Shown piece after piece: positions 40,434 through 49,148 of a stretch of DNA of 64,000 bases. How positions within the stretch are numbered: the stretch's first letter is position 1; each line of letters opens with the position of its first letter. The notes under the pieces are model-generated. The model saw nothing but the letters and a program-made list of their open reading frames with translations. It was not told where the DNA came from and searched no databases. Both the position numbers and the translations under genes were made by a program. Source of the DNA: Oceanospirillaceae bacterium (GTDB lineage: Bacteria > Pseudomonadota > Gammaproteobacteria > Pseudomonadales > Oceanobacteraceae); assembly GCA_002723385.1 (NCBI GenBank), contig PBNY01000051.1, forward strand, positions 29,951-93,950. Reading direction: 5' to 3'.

Positions 40434-40469
40434 AAAAAAGCTCATCATAACCTGATGAGCTTTTTTTTT
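40434..40469. terminator. Orphan bidirectional intrinsic terminator between divergent genes
   Basis: A 13-bp perfect stem (AAAAAGCTCATCA with TGATGAGCTTTTT, loop TAACC) has nine T's on the plus strand and six on the minus strand. It lies upstream of both rlhA (plus) and the Abi-like gene (minus), so it follows no annotated gene on either strand. It could end a small RNA, or be the old glgP terminator displaced by an insertion. Confidence 0.85.
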
Positions 40470-40576
40470 GTCCATTCCCATTTTATGTGTGTGCTCCAAA
40501 CGTAATACACTACGCCCTTTCCTGATTTCTGTGCCTGCCAACGCACGACCCCCTCGCTTGTCTCCGGTGAACTCCC

Positions 40577-42580
40577 ATGCTCAAGAAAAATCAGCTCGAA
40601 CTGCTCAGTCCAGCCCGTGATGCCATTATTGCCAAGGAGGCCATTTTGCACGGCGCGGATGCCGTTTATATCGGTGGCCCCGGTTTTGGTGCGCGTCACA
40701 ATGCGGCGAATTCGGTTGAGGATATTGCCGGTGTGGTGGAGTTTGCGCATCGGTTTCACGCCAAGGTGTTTGTGACGTTGAACACCATTTTGCACGACGA
40801 TGAACTGGAGCCAGCACGAACCCTGATTCATCAGCTCTACGATGCCGGTGTGGATGCCCTGATTGTGCAGGACATGGGCATTATGGAGCTGGATATTCCA
40901 CCGATTGAGATTCACGCCAGTACCCAGTGTGATATTCGTCGTCTGGAGAAAGCGCAGTTTTTGTCCCAGGCGGGTTTCTCCCAGATCGTGCTGGCGCGGG
41001 AGCTGAACCTTCAGGAAATCCGCGCCATCAGTGACAGTGTCGATGCGGCGGTGGAGTTCTTTATTCACGGCGCTTTGTGCGTGGCTTTCTCCGGCCAGTG
41101 CAATATTTCCCACGCCCAGACCGGGCGCAGCGCCAACCGGGGCGATTGTTCCCAGGCGTGTCGTTTGCCTTACACCCTGAAAGACGATCAGGGCCGTGTG
41201 GTCGCTTACGACAAGCATTTGCTGTCGATGAAGGATAACAACCAGACCAATAATCTGGGTGCTCTGGTGGAAGCCGGGGTGCGTTCCTTCAAGATTGAAG
41301 GCCGCTACAAGGACGTCAGTTACGTCAAGAACATCACCGCGCATTATCGTCAGTTGCTGGATCAGATTCTGACCGAACGGCCCGATCTTGAACGGGCGTC
41401 CAGCGGTGTAACCGAGCATTTCTTTGCACCCAACCCGGATAAGACTTTCCATCGCGGCAGCACCGATTATTTTGTCCGTGATCGCAAGATGGATATTGGT
41501 GCGTTTGATTCGCCAAAATTTGTTGGCTTGCCAGTCGGTGAGCTGATTGGTGTGGGCAAGAAGGATAAGCCGGAACTGACGGTGCAAACCACCACCGAAC
41601 TCAGCAACGGCGATGGCCTGAACGTGCTGGTGAAGCGTGAAGTGGTTGGCTTCCGCGCCAACAATGTTTATCCGCTCTACGACTACGAAGCCGACGGTGT
41701 GCGCTACTGGCAGTATCGTGTGGTGCCTAACGAGATGCCTCCAGAGTTGAGCAAGGCGCGTTTGCCTCTGACGCTCAATCGTAACCTCGACCATAACTGG
41801 CAGCAGGCGTTGCTCAAGACTTCGGCAGAACGTCGGGTACTGGTGAACTGGCAACTTCAAGGCAGTCAGGAAGCACTGACAGTGCGCTTGCAAAGTGAGG
41901 AAGGTATCGAAGTCAGCACTGAATTATCCGGCCCGTTTGAAGCGGCTAATAACGCTGAAAAAGCCCGTCAGCAATTGCAAGATACCTTCTCCAAGCTGGG
42001 CAACACCATCTATTACGCCAACGAAATTCAGATCAGCGGTGATGCCTGGTTTATTCCGGGTTCCCAACTCAAGTCGCTGCGTCGTGACTTGATCGAACAG
42101 CTCTCTAACGCTCGTATGGCTGCTCATCCACGCAGTGCTCGCAACGCCGTCAGTGAACCGGCTCCGGTGTACCCTGATAGCCAGTTGTCGTTCCTCGATA
42201 ACGTCTACAACGACAAGGCTCGTACTTTCTACAAACGCTTTGGGGTGGAACTGATCGAGGCCGCGTTTGAAGCCCATCAGGAAACCGGCGATGTCCCCGT
42301 GATGATCACCAAACACTGCCTGCGTTTCTCCTTTAACCTGTGCCCGAAACAGGCCAAAGGCGTGACCGGCGTGCGCACCAAGGTCAGCGATATGCAACTG
42401 GTACACGACAACGAAGTGTTAACGCTGAAGTTCGACTGCAAACCCTGTGAGATGCACGTGGTTGGCAAGATCAAACCGCATATCTTCGACAGCGTCTTAC
42501 CGGGGAGCCGGGAGTCTTATGCCGAACAGGGTGTAAGGGAGTTTGATCCAGCCAATTTGATTGCGAGTAGTCGGGAGTGA
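40577..42580 (+). CDS. rlhA: 23S rRNA C2501 hydroxylase, peptidase U32 family
   Basis: The 667-residue protein matches the RlhA (YdcP) branch of the U32 family, which hydroxylates C2501 of 23S rRNA. It has ELLSPARDAIIAKEAILHGADAV split over residues 9-31, the Fe-S/U32 signature EFFIHGALCVAFSGQC with NRGDCSQACR, and a C-terminal cysteine cluster (KHCLRFSFNLCP, KFDCKPCEMHV). The length is near that of E. coli RlhA. It may carry its own promoter, with a possible -10 TACACT about 70 bp upstream. Confidence 0.92.
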   Translation: MLKKNQLELLSPARDAIIAKEAILHGADAVYIGGPGFGARHNAANSVEDIAGVVEFAHRFHAKVFVTLNTILHDDELEPARTLIHQLYDAGVDALIVQDMGIMELDIPPIEIHASTQCDIRRLEKAQFLSQAGFSQIVLARELNLQEIRAISDSVDAAVEFFIHGALCVAFSGQCNISHAQTGRSANRGDCSQACRLPYTLKDDQGRVVAYDKHLLSMKDNNQTNNLGALVEAGVRSFKIEGRYKDVSYVKNITAHYRQLLDQILTERPDLERASSGVTEHFFAPNPDKTFHRGSTDYFVRDRKMDIGAFDSPKFVGLPVGELIGVGKKDKPELTVQTTTELSNGDGLNVLVKREVVGFRANNVYPLYDYEADGVRYWQYRVVPNEMPPELSKARLPLTLNRNLDHNWQQALLKTSAERRVLVNWQLQGSQEALTVRLQSEEGIEVSTELSGPFEAANNAEKARQQLQDTFSKLGNTIYYANEIQISGDAWFIPGSQLKSLRRDLIEQLSNARMAAHPRSARNAVSEPAPVYPDSQLSFLDNVYNDKARTFYKRFGVELIEAAFEAHQETGDVPVMITKHCLRFSFNLCPKQAKGVTGVRTKVSDMQLVHDNEVLTLKFDCKPCEMHVVGKIKPHIFDSVLPGSRESYAEQGVREFDPANLIASSRE

Positions 42581-42631
42581 CTTGGATGCATACTTTATTA
42601 GAGTAGAGGAATTCAGCATGTAAATAAAAGT

Positions 42632-42661
42632 ATTAATCCCGCCGATAACAGCGGGATTAAT
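42632..42661. terminator. Bidirectional terminator between rlhA and the secreted repeat protein gene
   Basis: An 11-bp perfect stem (ATTAATCCCGC with GCGGGATTAAT, 8-base loop) lies between two convergent stop codons. On the minus strand it is followed by ACTTTTATTT, so it serves the minus gene best. Confidence 0.75.
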
Positions 42662-42670
42662 AACTAGCAA

Positions 42671-44062
42671 TTATTCCGCAAACTTCAAGTCTGAAGAATA
42701 CAGAGTCAAACTACCAGAAGTGTGATTTGCTTTTGTGGTCGAATCGTTTTTCTTGAAAACCTGAGCTGAATTCCAGCTTCTTGAATTATCCGGGATGCTT
42801 GAACGTGTCCAATAAACGTTATTAGTGCTAATTCCTTTAAATGCCATATAAAGAAACCCTTTGTGACTTGCGATGGCCGGAGCCCTATCGCTACGATAAC
42901 TGGAGTTAAATTTAAAGCCTCTGCTCCAGGTTTGGCCTGCATCACTAGAGGATTTAATGTAGATGTTTCTTGTCGAAGCACCTTTGAAAGCCATATACAG
43001 TTTTCCATTGTGATAAGCTATGTAGGGAGCATTGGATGACTGGTCGCCAATACCATTGGCATTATCCCAGTTGTAGCCATCGACTGTGCGAGTGAAGTAG
43101 AGTTTCTTGTCGCGATTACCTCGGAAGGCTGCGACCAGATATTCACGGCCGTTAGATTTAGCAACGGATAGAGTCGGTGAATAAGCACTGTGGAAATTGT
43201 TAATTGTTCTAGCCTGTTCCCAGTTTTTACCATCTTTGGTACGAGTGACATAAATCTTATTAGATGAGGTTCCTTTAAAGGTCATGTATAAATAACCTTT
43301 AAATACAGCCATCGATACTTTATCGGAAGACTTGTGGCTATTAACTTGCCCTTGGCTCAGCCAAACAGAGTTCTCTTTTTCAATATTCCGAGTTGAAACT
43401 TTAATTTTTTTGTTTTTGTCTATATAAGCCATGTATATTTGGCTATTAAAGTCTATAAAAGCAGGGGCGCGATTAGAGTGGGCATAATTGGACTCAAAAC
43501 CTCCATGCTTATATGAATAATTCCATGTTGCTTCGGGGGAATCGTCATGGTTAATTAATATGCTTTCTGCGTAAATGTTGTAAACATTGTAGTTTGATAA
43601 GAAGCCTTCAACGAATGGTACACCAAATTGGTTGGTGTACTTCACTATATCTGCGGCAAGTTTTACATCTTCGTCATTTATTATTTCTTTTACCTCGTCG
43701 GGAAGCCAATACCAATTATCAACCCCAGCAAGACCTGATATTACCAAATAACAGCTGACTCTTGTTATAAGTTCTTCATCAGAGTATTCACACGTCCTTG
43801 TATCTTTATCACAAAATGGGACAGGCTCAAGAGCGACATCTCGACAGCTTAATGCAAAATCCCATGTATCCCTTACCATCGTTGTAAGTCCGTCAACTAT
43901 TTTTTCATCAAGACTTCTCAGGTTTTTAACCCCAGATCCAGCATAGCCAACTATGAGGTTGTGATCGTCTTTTTCTGGAGGTTGATTTGCTGGAAATGAA
44001 GACATAGCAAAAGAACCGCTAGATACTAGAAGCGATAACATTAAAATAGAAATTCTTTTCAT
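42671..44062 (-). CDS. Secreted repeat protein, probable five-bladed beta-propeller; AT-rich, likely acquired
   Basis: The 463-residue precursor has a signal peptide (MKRISILMLSLLVSSGSFA). An N-terminal domain (about 25-185) has four cysteines (73, 84, 91, 104), suggesting disulfides. From about 198 to 440 there are five repeats of roughly 48 residues. Each has the pattern G-x-L-Y-M-A-F-K-G followed by Y-x-T-R and a Trp (for example GKLYMAFKGASTRNIYIKS and GFLYMAFKGISTNNVYWTR). Such units resemble sialidase-like or lectin propeller blades, but no catalytic set is evident. The DNA is clearly richer in A+T than its neighbours. A strong promoter lies upstream. Function is unknown; carbohydrate binding is a guess. 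Confidence 0.72.
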   Translation of the reverse strand: MKRISILMLSLLVSSGSFAMSSFPANQPPEKDDHNLIVGYAGSGVKNLRSLDEKIVDGLTTMVRDTWDFALSCRDVALEPVPFCDKDTRTCEYSDEELITRVSCYLVISGLAGVDNWYWLPDEVKEIINDEDVKLAADIVKYTNQFGVPFVEGFLSNYNVYNIYAESILINHDDSPEATWNYSYKHGGFESNYAHSNRAPAFIDFNSQIYMAYIDKNKKIKVSTRNIEKENSVWLSQGQVNSHKSSDKVSMAVFKGYLYMTFKGTSSNKIYVTRTKDGKNWEQARTINNFHSAYSPTLSVAKSNGREYLVAAFRGNRDKKLYFTRTVDGYNWDNANGIGDQSSNAPYIAYHNGKLYMAFKGASTRNIYIKSSSDAGQTWSRGFKFNSSYRSDRAPAIASHKGFLYMAFKGISTNNVYWTRSSIPDNSRSWNSAQVFKKNDSTTKANHTSGSLTLYSSDLKFAE

Positions 44063-44109
44063 TTTAATCCCTATATGAAAGTGATTTTTTTATCAATGAT
44101 TGAGCCGCT

Positions 44110-44137
44110 AAGATACCTTTAATTAAAAGCCTGTCAA
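44110..44137 (-). promoter_or_regulatory. Promoter of the secreted repeat protein gene
   Basis: On the minus strand TTGACA (44132-44137) and TATCTT (44110-44115) are separated by 16 bp, 47 bp before the ATG. The -35 is a perfect sigma-70 match. The rest of the 44063-44295 gap is AT-rich without a gene. Confidence 0.6.
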
Positions 44138-44295
44138 AGTAGATTTGGTTATTTAGACGTTTTTTTTTATTCCTTCGATTTTTGAGACAAGTCCAAGGCA
44201 CTGCTGAAAAAACCCAAAAATTCGAGATGACTGGTGCATATAGAAAAATCAGAGAGGCCCTGAGTGATTTTTTAAATATTTTATTCAGGAGCAAT

Positions 44296-45210
44296 CTATC
44301 CATCCCCCAACCACGGATAATCCCCTGTCCGCATCTTGCGGTACTGGCTGGGTGATACCCCCATGGTTTTCTTGAATATGCGGGAAAAGTAGTACGCATC
44401 TTCATATCCCACCGCGAACGCAATCTCACTGATGCTGTTGTTGGTTGTGTCCAGCAGATGGCAGGCACGTTCGATCTTGAGTTGAATAAAGTGATTGATC
44501 GGTGTGGTGCCGGTGACTTCCCGATATTTCTTTACCAGATGGTATTTCGACAGGTTGATGGTTTCGGCCAGGGTGTCGAGATCCAGCTGTTCATGAATCC
44601 GCGCCTGCATCAGGCTGTGGATTTTCTCCAGATCGAGTTCCCCACGTGATTGCTTCTGCCGGGCGATAGGTTGTAGCAGGGCTATATGAGTCAGGATTTG
44701 CCGCAGCTGATTGGCCGCCAGCAGGTAGGCGTTGAGGTTGTAGGTGGAGTCCCGCGCTTCCAGCAGTGCTTCAAAATCTCCGGCCAGCCGCGAGTGAATG
44801 CCAATCGGTAGCAGGTGACGACGGCTTTGTTCGCCACGGGACGCATGCTGAATAAAGTCGCTGGCGTGGTGGCCGGTGAAGTGTACCCAGTAGATTGTCC
44901 AGGGGTTCTTGCGACGTGCCCGGTAGGAGTGGGGAATACCCTTTGGAATCAACAATATATCACCGGGTCGAACGCGATATTTGTGTTCTTCAAGGACTAT
45001 ATCGCCCTCGCCGTCGAGGCAGTAGATCAGCAGATTGTCGTCGTGATGATCGCGTTCCATATGGTGGCCGTCGGCCTGACGGTAGTACCCCATTCCCAAT
45101 GGGTACAGTCCGCTGCTGAGCGGGTGAGCGTCCAGTTCTGCCACCACTCGCCGGGGCAATACAAACCGGATGCTTTCCGGGGGGAGGGGCCAGCTGGAAG
45201 GTGTGCTCAT
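44296..45210 (-). CDS. mmsR: AraC-family regulator, MmsR-like
   Basis: The 304-residue protein has an N-terminal cupin-type ligand domain (RPGDILLIPKGIPHSYRA) and a C-terminal pair of AraC helix-turn-helix motifs (LDTLAETINLSKYHLVKKYR and ISEIAFAVGYEDAYYFSRIF). It is divergent from mmsA with 266 bp between. In Pseudomonas, MmsR activates mmsAB during growth on valine. Length and position agree, so the same role is inferred here. Confidence 0.85.
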   Translation of the reverse strand: MSTPSSWPLPPESIRFVLPRRVVAELDAHPLSSGLYPLGMGYYRQADGHHMERDHHDDNLLIYCLDGEGDIVLEEHKYRVRPGDILLIPKGIPHSYRARRKNPWTIYWVHFTGHHASDFIQHASRGEQSRRHLLPIGIHSRLAGDFEALLEARDSTYNLNAYLLAANQLRQILTHIALLQPIARQKQSRGELDLEKIHSLMQARIHEQLDLDTLAETINLSKYHLVKKYREVTGTTPINHFIQLKIERACHLLDTTNNSISEIAFAVGYEDAYYFSRIFKKTMGVSPSQYRKMRTGDYPWLGDG

Positions 45211-45476
45211 GGCCGGAATCTGCTCCTGCCGCTGAAACGGCTACGACCTATGTATTGGGGTAAATACTTATTGAATGACAATATAGTCCATCAATAAGAC
45301 AAGATTATCAATCCTGCACCCACAAAGTGCATGTTACAACTTATCGACAGACTGGCCAGCCACGGATAGCCAGGCAACCACGGGCCAATGTGCAGCCTCT
45401 TGCGGGATGGATTGAACGCAAACCGGGATGCCAGTGCTCGACATACTCATAAGAACAACGAAACAGGTAACAGATA
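45211..45476. promoter_or_regulatory. mmsR-mmsA divergent regulatory region
   Basis: This 266-bp gap must hold the mmsA operon promoter and MmsR sites. Near-repeats such as GCCACGG and ACCACGG occur at 45359-45385 and could be half-sites, but I cannot assign a promoter with confidence. No gene is seen. Confidence 0.35.
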
Positions 45477-46970
45477 ATGACTCAGCAAGTACCTCTCCTG
45501 ATCAATGGTGAATTGGTTCAAAGCGAATCCCAGACTCTGATTCCGGTCACCAACCCGGCCACTCAGGAAGTGATTGCCCAGGTGCCATGTGCGACCGAAG
45601 CGGAAGTCGATCGTGCTGTAGCAGCTGCGCAAGAAGCATTTGAGACCTGGAAAGAAACCTCGATTGGTGACCGTGCTCGTCTGATGCTGCGTTACCAGCA
45701 CCTGCTGAAAGAAAACCACGACGAACTGGCCACGCTGCTGGCTCAGGAAACCGGCAAGACCTTCGAAGATGCGAAAGGCGACGTATGGCGTGGTATCGAA
45801 GTGGTTGAGCACGCGTGCAACATTGCTTCCCTGTCCATGGGCGAAACCGTTGAGAACGTGGCGCGCAAGATCGACTGTTACTCCATCACCCAGCCTCTGG
45901 GCGTGTGTGTGGGTATCACGCCGTTCAACTTCCCGGCGATGATTCCTCTGTGGATGTTCCCAGTGGCCATCGCGTGCGGCAACACCTTCGTACTGAAGCC
46001 ATCCGAGCAAGATCCTCTGACGCCCATGCGTCTGGCTGAACTGTTCAAGGAAGCGGGCGCTCCAGACGGTCTGCTGCAGATCGTTCACGGCACCAAAGAC
46101 GTTGTAAACCAGCTGCTGACGCACAAAGACACGCCAGCGATCTCCTTCGTTGGTTCGGTTGCGGTTGGTGAGCACATCTACCGTACCGGTACTGACCACA
46201 TGAAACGTGTTCAGGCGTTCGCAGGTGCGAAAAATCACATGGTGATCATGCCGGATGCGGCCAAGAACCAGGTGATCAACAACATCGCAGGTGCCTCTGT
46301 GGGTGCTGGCGGTCAGCGTTGTATGGCGATTTCTGTGGCGGTCTTCGTGGGTGAAGCGCGCGAGTGGATTCCTGAAGTGCGTGACGCTCTGGCTAAAGTT
46401 CGTCCAGGTGCCTGGGATGACGAAGGCGCTGGCTACGGCCCTCTGATCAACCCTCAGGCGAGAGAGCGAGTACTGCGTTTGATCCAGGAAGGCAAAGACG
46501 CCGGTGCCGACTGCATCCTCGACGGTTCCGATGTGGTGGTTGACGGTTACCCGGATGGCAACTGGGTTGGCCCAACCATGTTCCGCAACGTATCCCGCGA
46601 CATGTCCATTTACCAGGAAGAGATCTTCGGCCCTGTACTGATCGCTCTGGAAGTCGACACTCTGGATGAAGCCATCCAGCTGATCAACGAAAACCCGTAC
46701 GGTAACGGTACTTCCATGTTCACCTCTTCCGGTGCCGCAGCACGTAAGTACCAGCATGAAATCAAGGTTGGTCAGGTGGGTATCAACGTACCGGTTCCTG
46801 TGCCTCTGCCAATGTTCTCCTTCACTGGCTGGAGAAAGTCTTTCTACGGCGATCAGCACGCTTACGGCAAGCAGGCCGTCAAGTTCTACACCGAGACCAA
46901 GACGGTAACCGCTCGCTGGTTCGAAGATGACATCGACCGTGGCGTCAACACTACGATCAACCTGAAGTAA
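45477..46970 (+). CDS. mmsA: Methylmalonate-semialdehyde dehydrogenase (CoA-acylating)
   Basis: MmsA converts methylmalonate semialdehyde to propionyl-CoA with NAD and CoA, the last step of valine breakdown. The 497-residue protein has the ALDH motifs [31 protein letters not shown] and the catalytic Cys282 in GAGGQRCMA. Near the end, [18 protein letters not shown] is specific to the MmsA class. It is first of a seven-gene operon opposite mmsR. Confidence 0.96.
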   Translation: MTQQVPLLINGELVQSESQTLIPVTNPATQEVIAQVPCATEAEVDRAVAAAQEAFETWKETSIGDRARLMLRYQHLLKENHDELATLLAQETGKTFEDAKGDVWRGIEVVEHACNIASLSMGETVENVARKIDCYSITQPLGVCVGITPFNFPAMIPLWMFPVAIACGNTFVLKPSEQDPLTPMRLAELFKEAGAPDGLLQIVHGTKDVVNQLLTHKDTPAISFVGSVAVGEHIYRTGTDHMKRVQAFAGAKNHMVIMPDAAKNQVINNIAGASVGAGGQRCMAISVAVFVGEAREWIPEVRDALAKVRPGAWDDEGAGYGPLINPQARERVLRLIQEGKDAGADCILDGSDVVVDGYPDGNWVGPTMFRNVSRDMSIYQEEIFGPVLIALEVDTLDEAIQLINENPYGNGTSMFTSSGAAARKYQHEIKVGQVGINVPVPVPLPMFSFTGWRKSFYGDQHAYGKQAVKFYTETKTVTARWFEDDIDRGVNTTINLK

Positions 46971-47007
46971 GGTCTGCTGCGCAGATTGCTTCCCGGCACC
47001 CTGCCCA

Positions 47008-47028
47008 GATCGGCTCTCGAGGCCGATC
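47008..47028 (+). promoter_or_regulatory. Intercistronic hairpin after mmsA
   Basis: GATCGGC-N7-GCCGATC forms a 7-bp stem in the 154-bp gap between mmsA and the acyl-CoA dehydrogenase gene. There is no T run. It could reduce readthrough or stabilise the mmsA message. Confidence 0.4.
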
Positions 47029-47124
47029 TTGCGGGGTGTGTTTGATTGACAGAGGAACCGGCCAGGCGATGTTGCGACCCGTGATATTGCCAAGAGATGC
47101 GCCGATTCCATTCAGGAGAAAGCG

Positions 47125-48282
47125 ATGGATTTTGAGCTCAACGAAGAACAGGTCGCGTTCGCCGACATGGCTCGTGCATTTGCACAAAATGAAATGGAGC
47201 CACATGCCGCCGAATGGGATCAGGAGCAGATCTTCCCGGTCGAAGTTTTGCGTAAAGCGGGTGAAATGGGCTTCTGCGGCCTCTACTCCCCGGAAGGTGT
47301 GGGTGGTCTGGGCCTGAGTCGCCTGGATGCCAGCATCATTTTTGAACAACTGGCGATGGGGTGTACCTCCACAACGGCCTTTATCACCATTCACAACATG
47401 GCCACCTGGATGATTGCCGACTTCGGTAACGAAGACACGCGTCAGAAGTGGTGCCCTGATCTGACTGCTGGTCTGAAGCTGGCGTCCTACTGCCTGACCG
47501 AACCGGGTGCCGGTTCCGATGCCGCCTCTCTGAAAACAACCGCCCGTCGCGATGGCGACAACTACGTTCTGAACGGTAGCAAGGTGTTTATTTCCGGCGC
47601 AGGCAGCACCGATGTACTGGTGGTGATGGCGCGTACCGGCGAAGCCGGGCCAAAAGGTATTTCTGCCTTTGCCGTTGATGCCCGGACTGCTGGCATTGTG
47701 TACGGCAAGAAAGAAGAAAAAATGGGCTGGAACAGCCAGCCAACTCGCATGATTACCTTTGAAGACGCGGTTATTCCGGCCGATTGTCTGATGGGTAACG
47801 AAGGCGATGGCTTCAAGATCGCCATGAAAGGACTTGATGGTGGGCGTATCAACATCGCCACCTGTTCCGTGGGTACCGCCCAGGCGGCGCTGAACAATGC
47901 TCGTGATTACCTGCACGAGCGCAAGCAATTTGGCAGGGAACTGTCCAACTTCCAGGCACTGCAGTTCAAGCTGGCGGATATGGCCACTGAACTGGTGGCT
48001 GCGCGTCAGATGGTGCGTATGGCAGCGTCCAAGCTGGATGCCAATCATCCAGATAAAACGACCTACTGTGCCATGGCCAAGCGCTTCGCTACCGACGCCG
48101 GTTTCAATGTCGCGGACGATGCGCTGCAGATGCTGGGCGGTTACGGCTACATCAAGGAATACCCGATGGAGCGCTTTGTGCGTGACAACCGCGTCCACCG
48201 GATTCTGGAAGGCACCAACGAGATCATGCGTGTACTGATCGCTCGTCGTGCGCTGATGAAAGACACCGCCGATTTGCTCTGA
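47125..48282 (+). CDS. Acyl-CoA dehydrogenase, probably isobutyryl-CoA dehydrogenase
   Basis: This 385-residue flavoprotein would oxidise isobutyryl-CoA to methacrylyl-CoA and pass electrons to ETF. It shows YCLTEPGAGSDAASLKT and FISGAGSTDVLVVMART (FAD/substrate sites), HERKQFGREL, and the catalytic Glu in HRILEGTNEIMR. Its closeness to mmsA and the hydrolase gene supports isobutyryl-CoA (ACAD8-like) specificity over other short chains. CAGGAG lies upstream of the ATG. Confidence 0.9.
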   Translation: MDFELNEEQVAFADMARAFAQNEMEPHAAEWDQEQIFPVEVLRKAGEMGFCGLYSPEGVGGLGLSRLDASIIFEQLAMGCTSTTAFITIHNMATWMIADFGNEDTRQKWCPDLTAGLKLASYCLTEPGAGSDAASLKTTARRDGDNYVLNGSKVFISGAGSTDVLVVMARTGEAGPKGISAFAVDARTAGIVYGKKEEKMGWNSQPTRMITFEDAVIPADCLMGNEGDGFKIAMKGLDGGRINIATCSVGTAQAALNNARDYLHERKQFGRELSNFQALQFKLADMATELVAARQMVRMAASKLDANHPDKTTYCAMAKRFATDAGFNVADDALQMLGGYGYIKEYPMERFVRDNRVHRILEGTNEIMRVLIARRALMKDTADLL

Positions 48283-48341
48283 GCCTGAACCCATTGAATT
48301 GCAGTCACTCGGCTCTGGTCGGGTGACCACGGAGATTTGCC

Positions 48342-49130
48342 ATGACTGATTACAAGACCGACAAACTGATTCTGGAAATCGACGGCCACACGGCGGTGAT
48401 TACCTTCAACAACGCTCCGGCCAACACCTGGACGGAAGACAGCCTGAAAGGCCTGGCAGCGATGGTCGAAGACCTTAACGCCAACCGCGATGTCTACGCG
48501 CTGGTGCTGCGCTCGACCAGCGACAAGTTCTTCTCGGCTGGCGCCGACCTGAAACTGTTCGCCGATGGCGATCGCACGGTTGCTCGTGATATGGGCCGCT
48601 ATTTTGGTCAGGCGTTCGAAACCCTGTCCCAATTCCGGGGAGTGTCCATTGCGGCTATCAATGGCTTCGCCATGGGCGGTGGTCTGGAAGTTGCGCTGGC
48701 GTGTGACCTGCGTGTGGCTGAAGAACAGGCGCAAATGGCACTGCCAGAAGCCAAGGTTGGTCTGCTGCCATGCGCTGGCGGTACCCAGAACCTGACCATG
48801 CTGGTCGGCGAAGGCTGGGCCAAGCGCATGATTCTGTGCGGCGAGCGTGTGAAAGCGCCATTGGCGAAAGAAATTGGTCTGGTCGAAGAACTGGTTGAGC
48901 CGGGCAAGGCGTTCGAGCGCGCGATGGAAATGGCCAAGATGGTCGAGCAGCAAAGCCCGATGGCCGTTGCGGCCTGTAAGCAACTGATTCAGAACAACCG
49001 TACCCGTTCCTGGAACGACGGTCTGATTCTGGAGCGTGAGCTGTTCGTTGACCTGTTCCACTCCGAGGACCAGAAAGAAGGCGTGAATGCTTTCCTGGAA
49101 AAACGTGCACCTGAGTGGAAGAACCGCTAG
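48342..49130 (+). CDS. Enoyl-CoA hydratase (methacrylyl-CoA hydratase)
   Basis: The 262-residue crotonase-fold protein has the oxyanion-hole motifs FFSAGADLKLF and AINGFAMGGGLEVALACDLR, then the region LPEAKVGLLPCAGGTQ. In this operon it would hydrate methacrylyl-CoA to 3-hydroxyisobutyryl-CoA. A CACGGAG ribosome site precedes the ATG, and the next gene starts 18 bp downstream. Confidence 0.9.
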   Translation: MTDYKTDKLILEIDGHTAVITFNNAPANTWTEDSLKGLAAMVEDLNANRDVYALVLRSTSDKFFSAGADLKLFADGDRTVARDMGRYFGQAFETLSQFRGVSIAAINGFAMGGGLEVALACDLRVAEEQAQMALPEAKVGLLPCAGGTQNLTMLVGEGWAKRMILCGERVKAPLAKEIGLVEELVEPGKAFERAMEMAKMVEQQSPMAVAACKQLIQNNRTRSWNDGLILERELFVDLFHSEDQKEGVNAFLEKRAPEWKNR

Positions 49131-49148
49131 GCGGTCAGGGAGACAAAC

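Noticed and set aside
40445..41893. 482-codon open frame antisense to rlhA
   Set aside because: It lies opposite a well-supported U32 family gene and would run through the orphan terminator stem.
42706..43251. Frameshift suspected in the secreted repeat protein because other frames are open
   Set aside because: The main frame runs unbroken through all five repeats to its stop. The side frames do not continue the repeat pattern.
44064..44468. Open frame overlapping the 3' end of mmsR in another frame
   Set aside because: It overlaps conserved helix-turn-helix codons of mmsR, and its tail is AT-rich intergenic sequence without a ribosome site.
45447..47111. 554-codon open frame antisense to mmsA
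   Set aside because: mmsA is a certain gene with full ALDH motifs. The antisense frame is a by-product of its codon use and has no domain or ribosome site.
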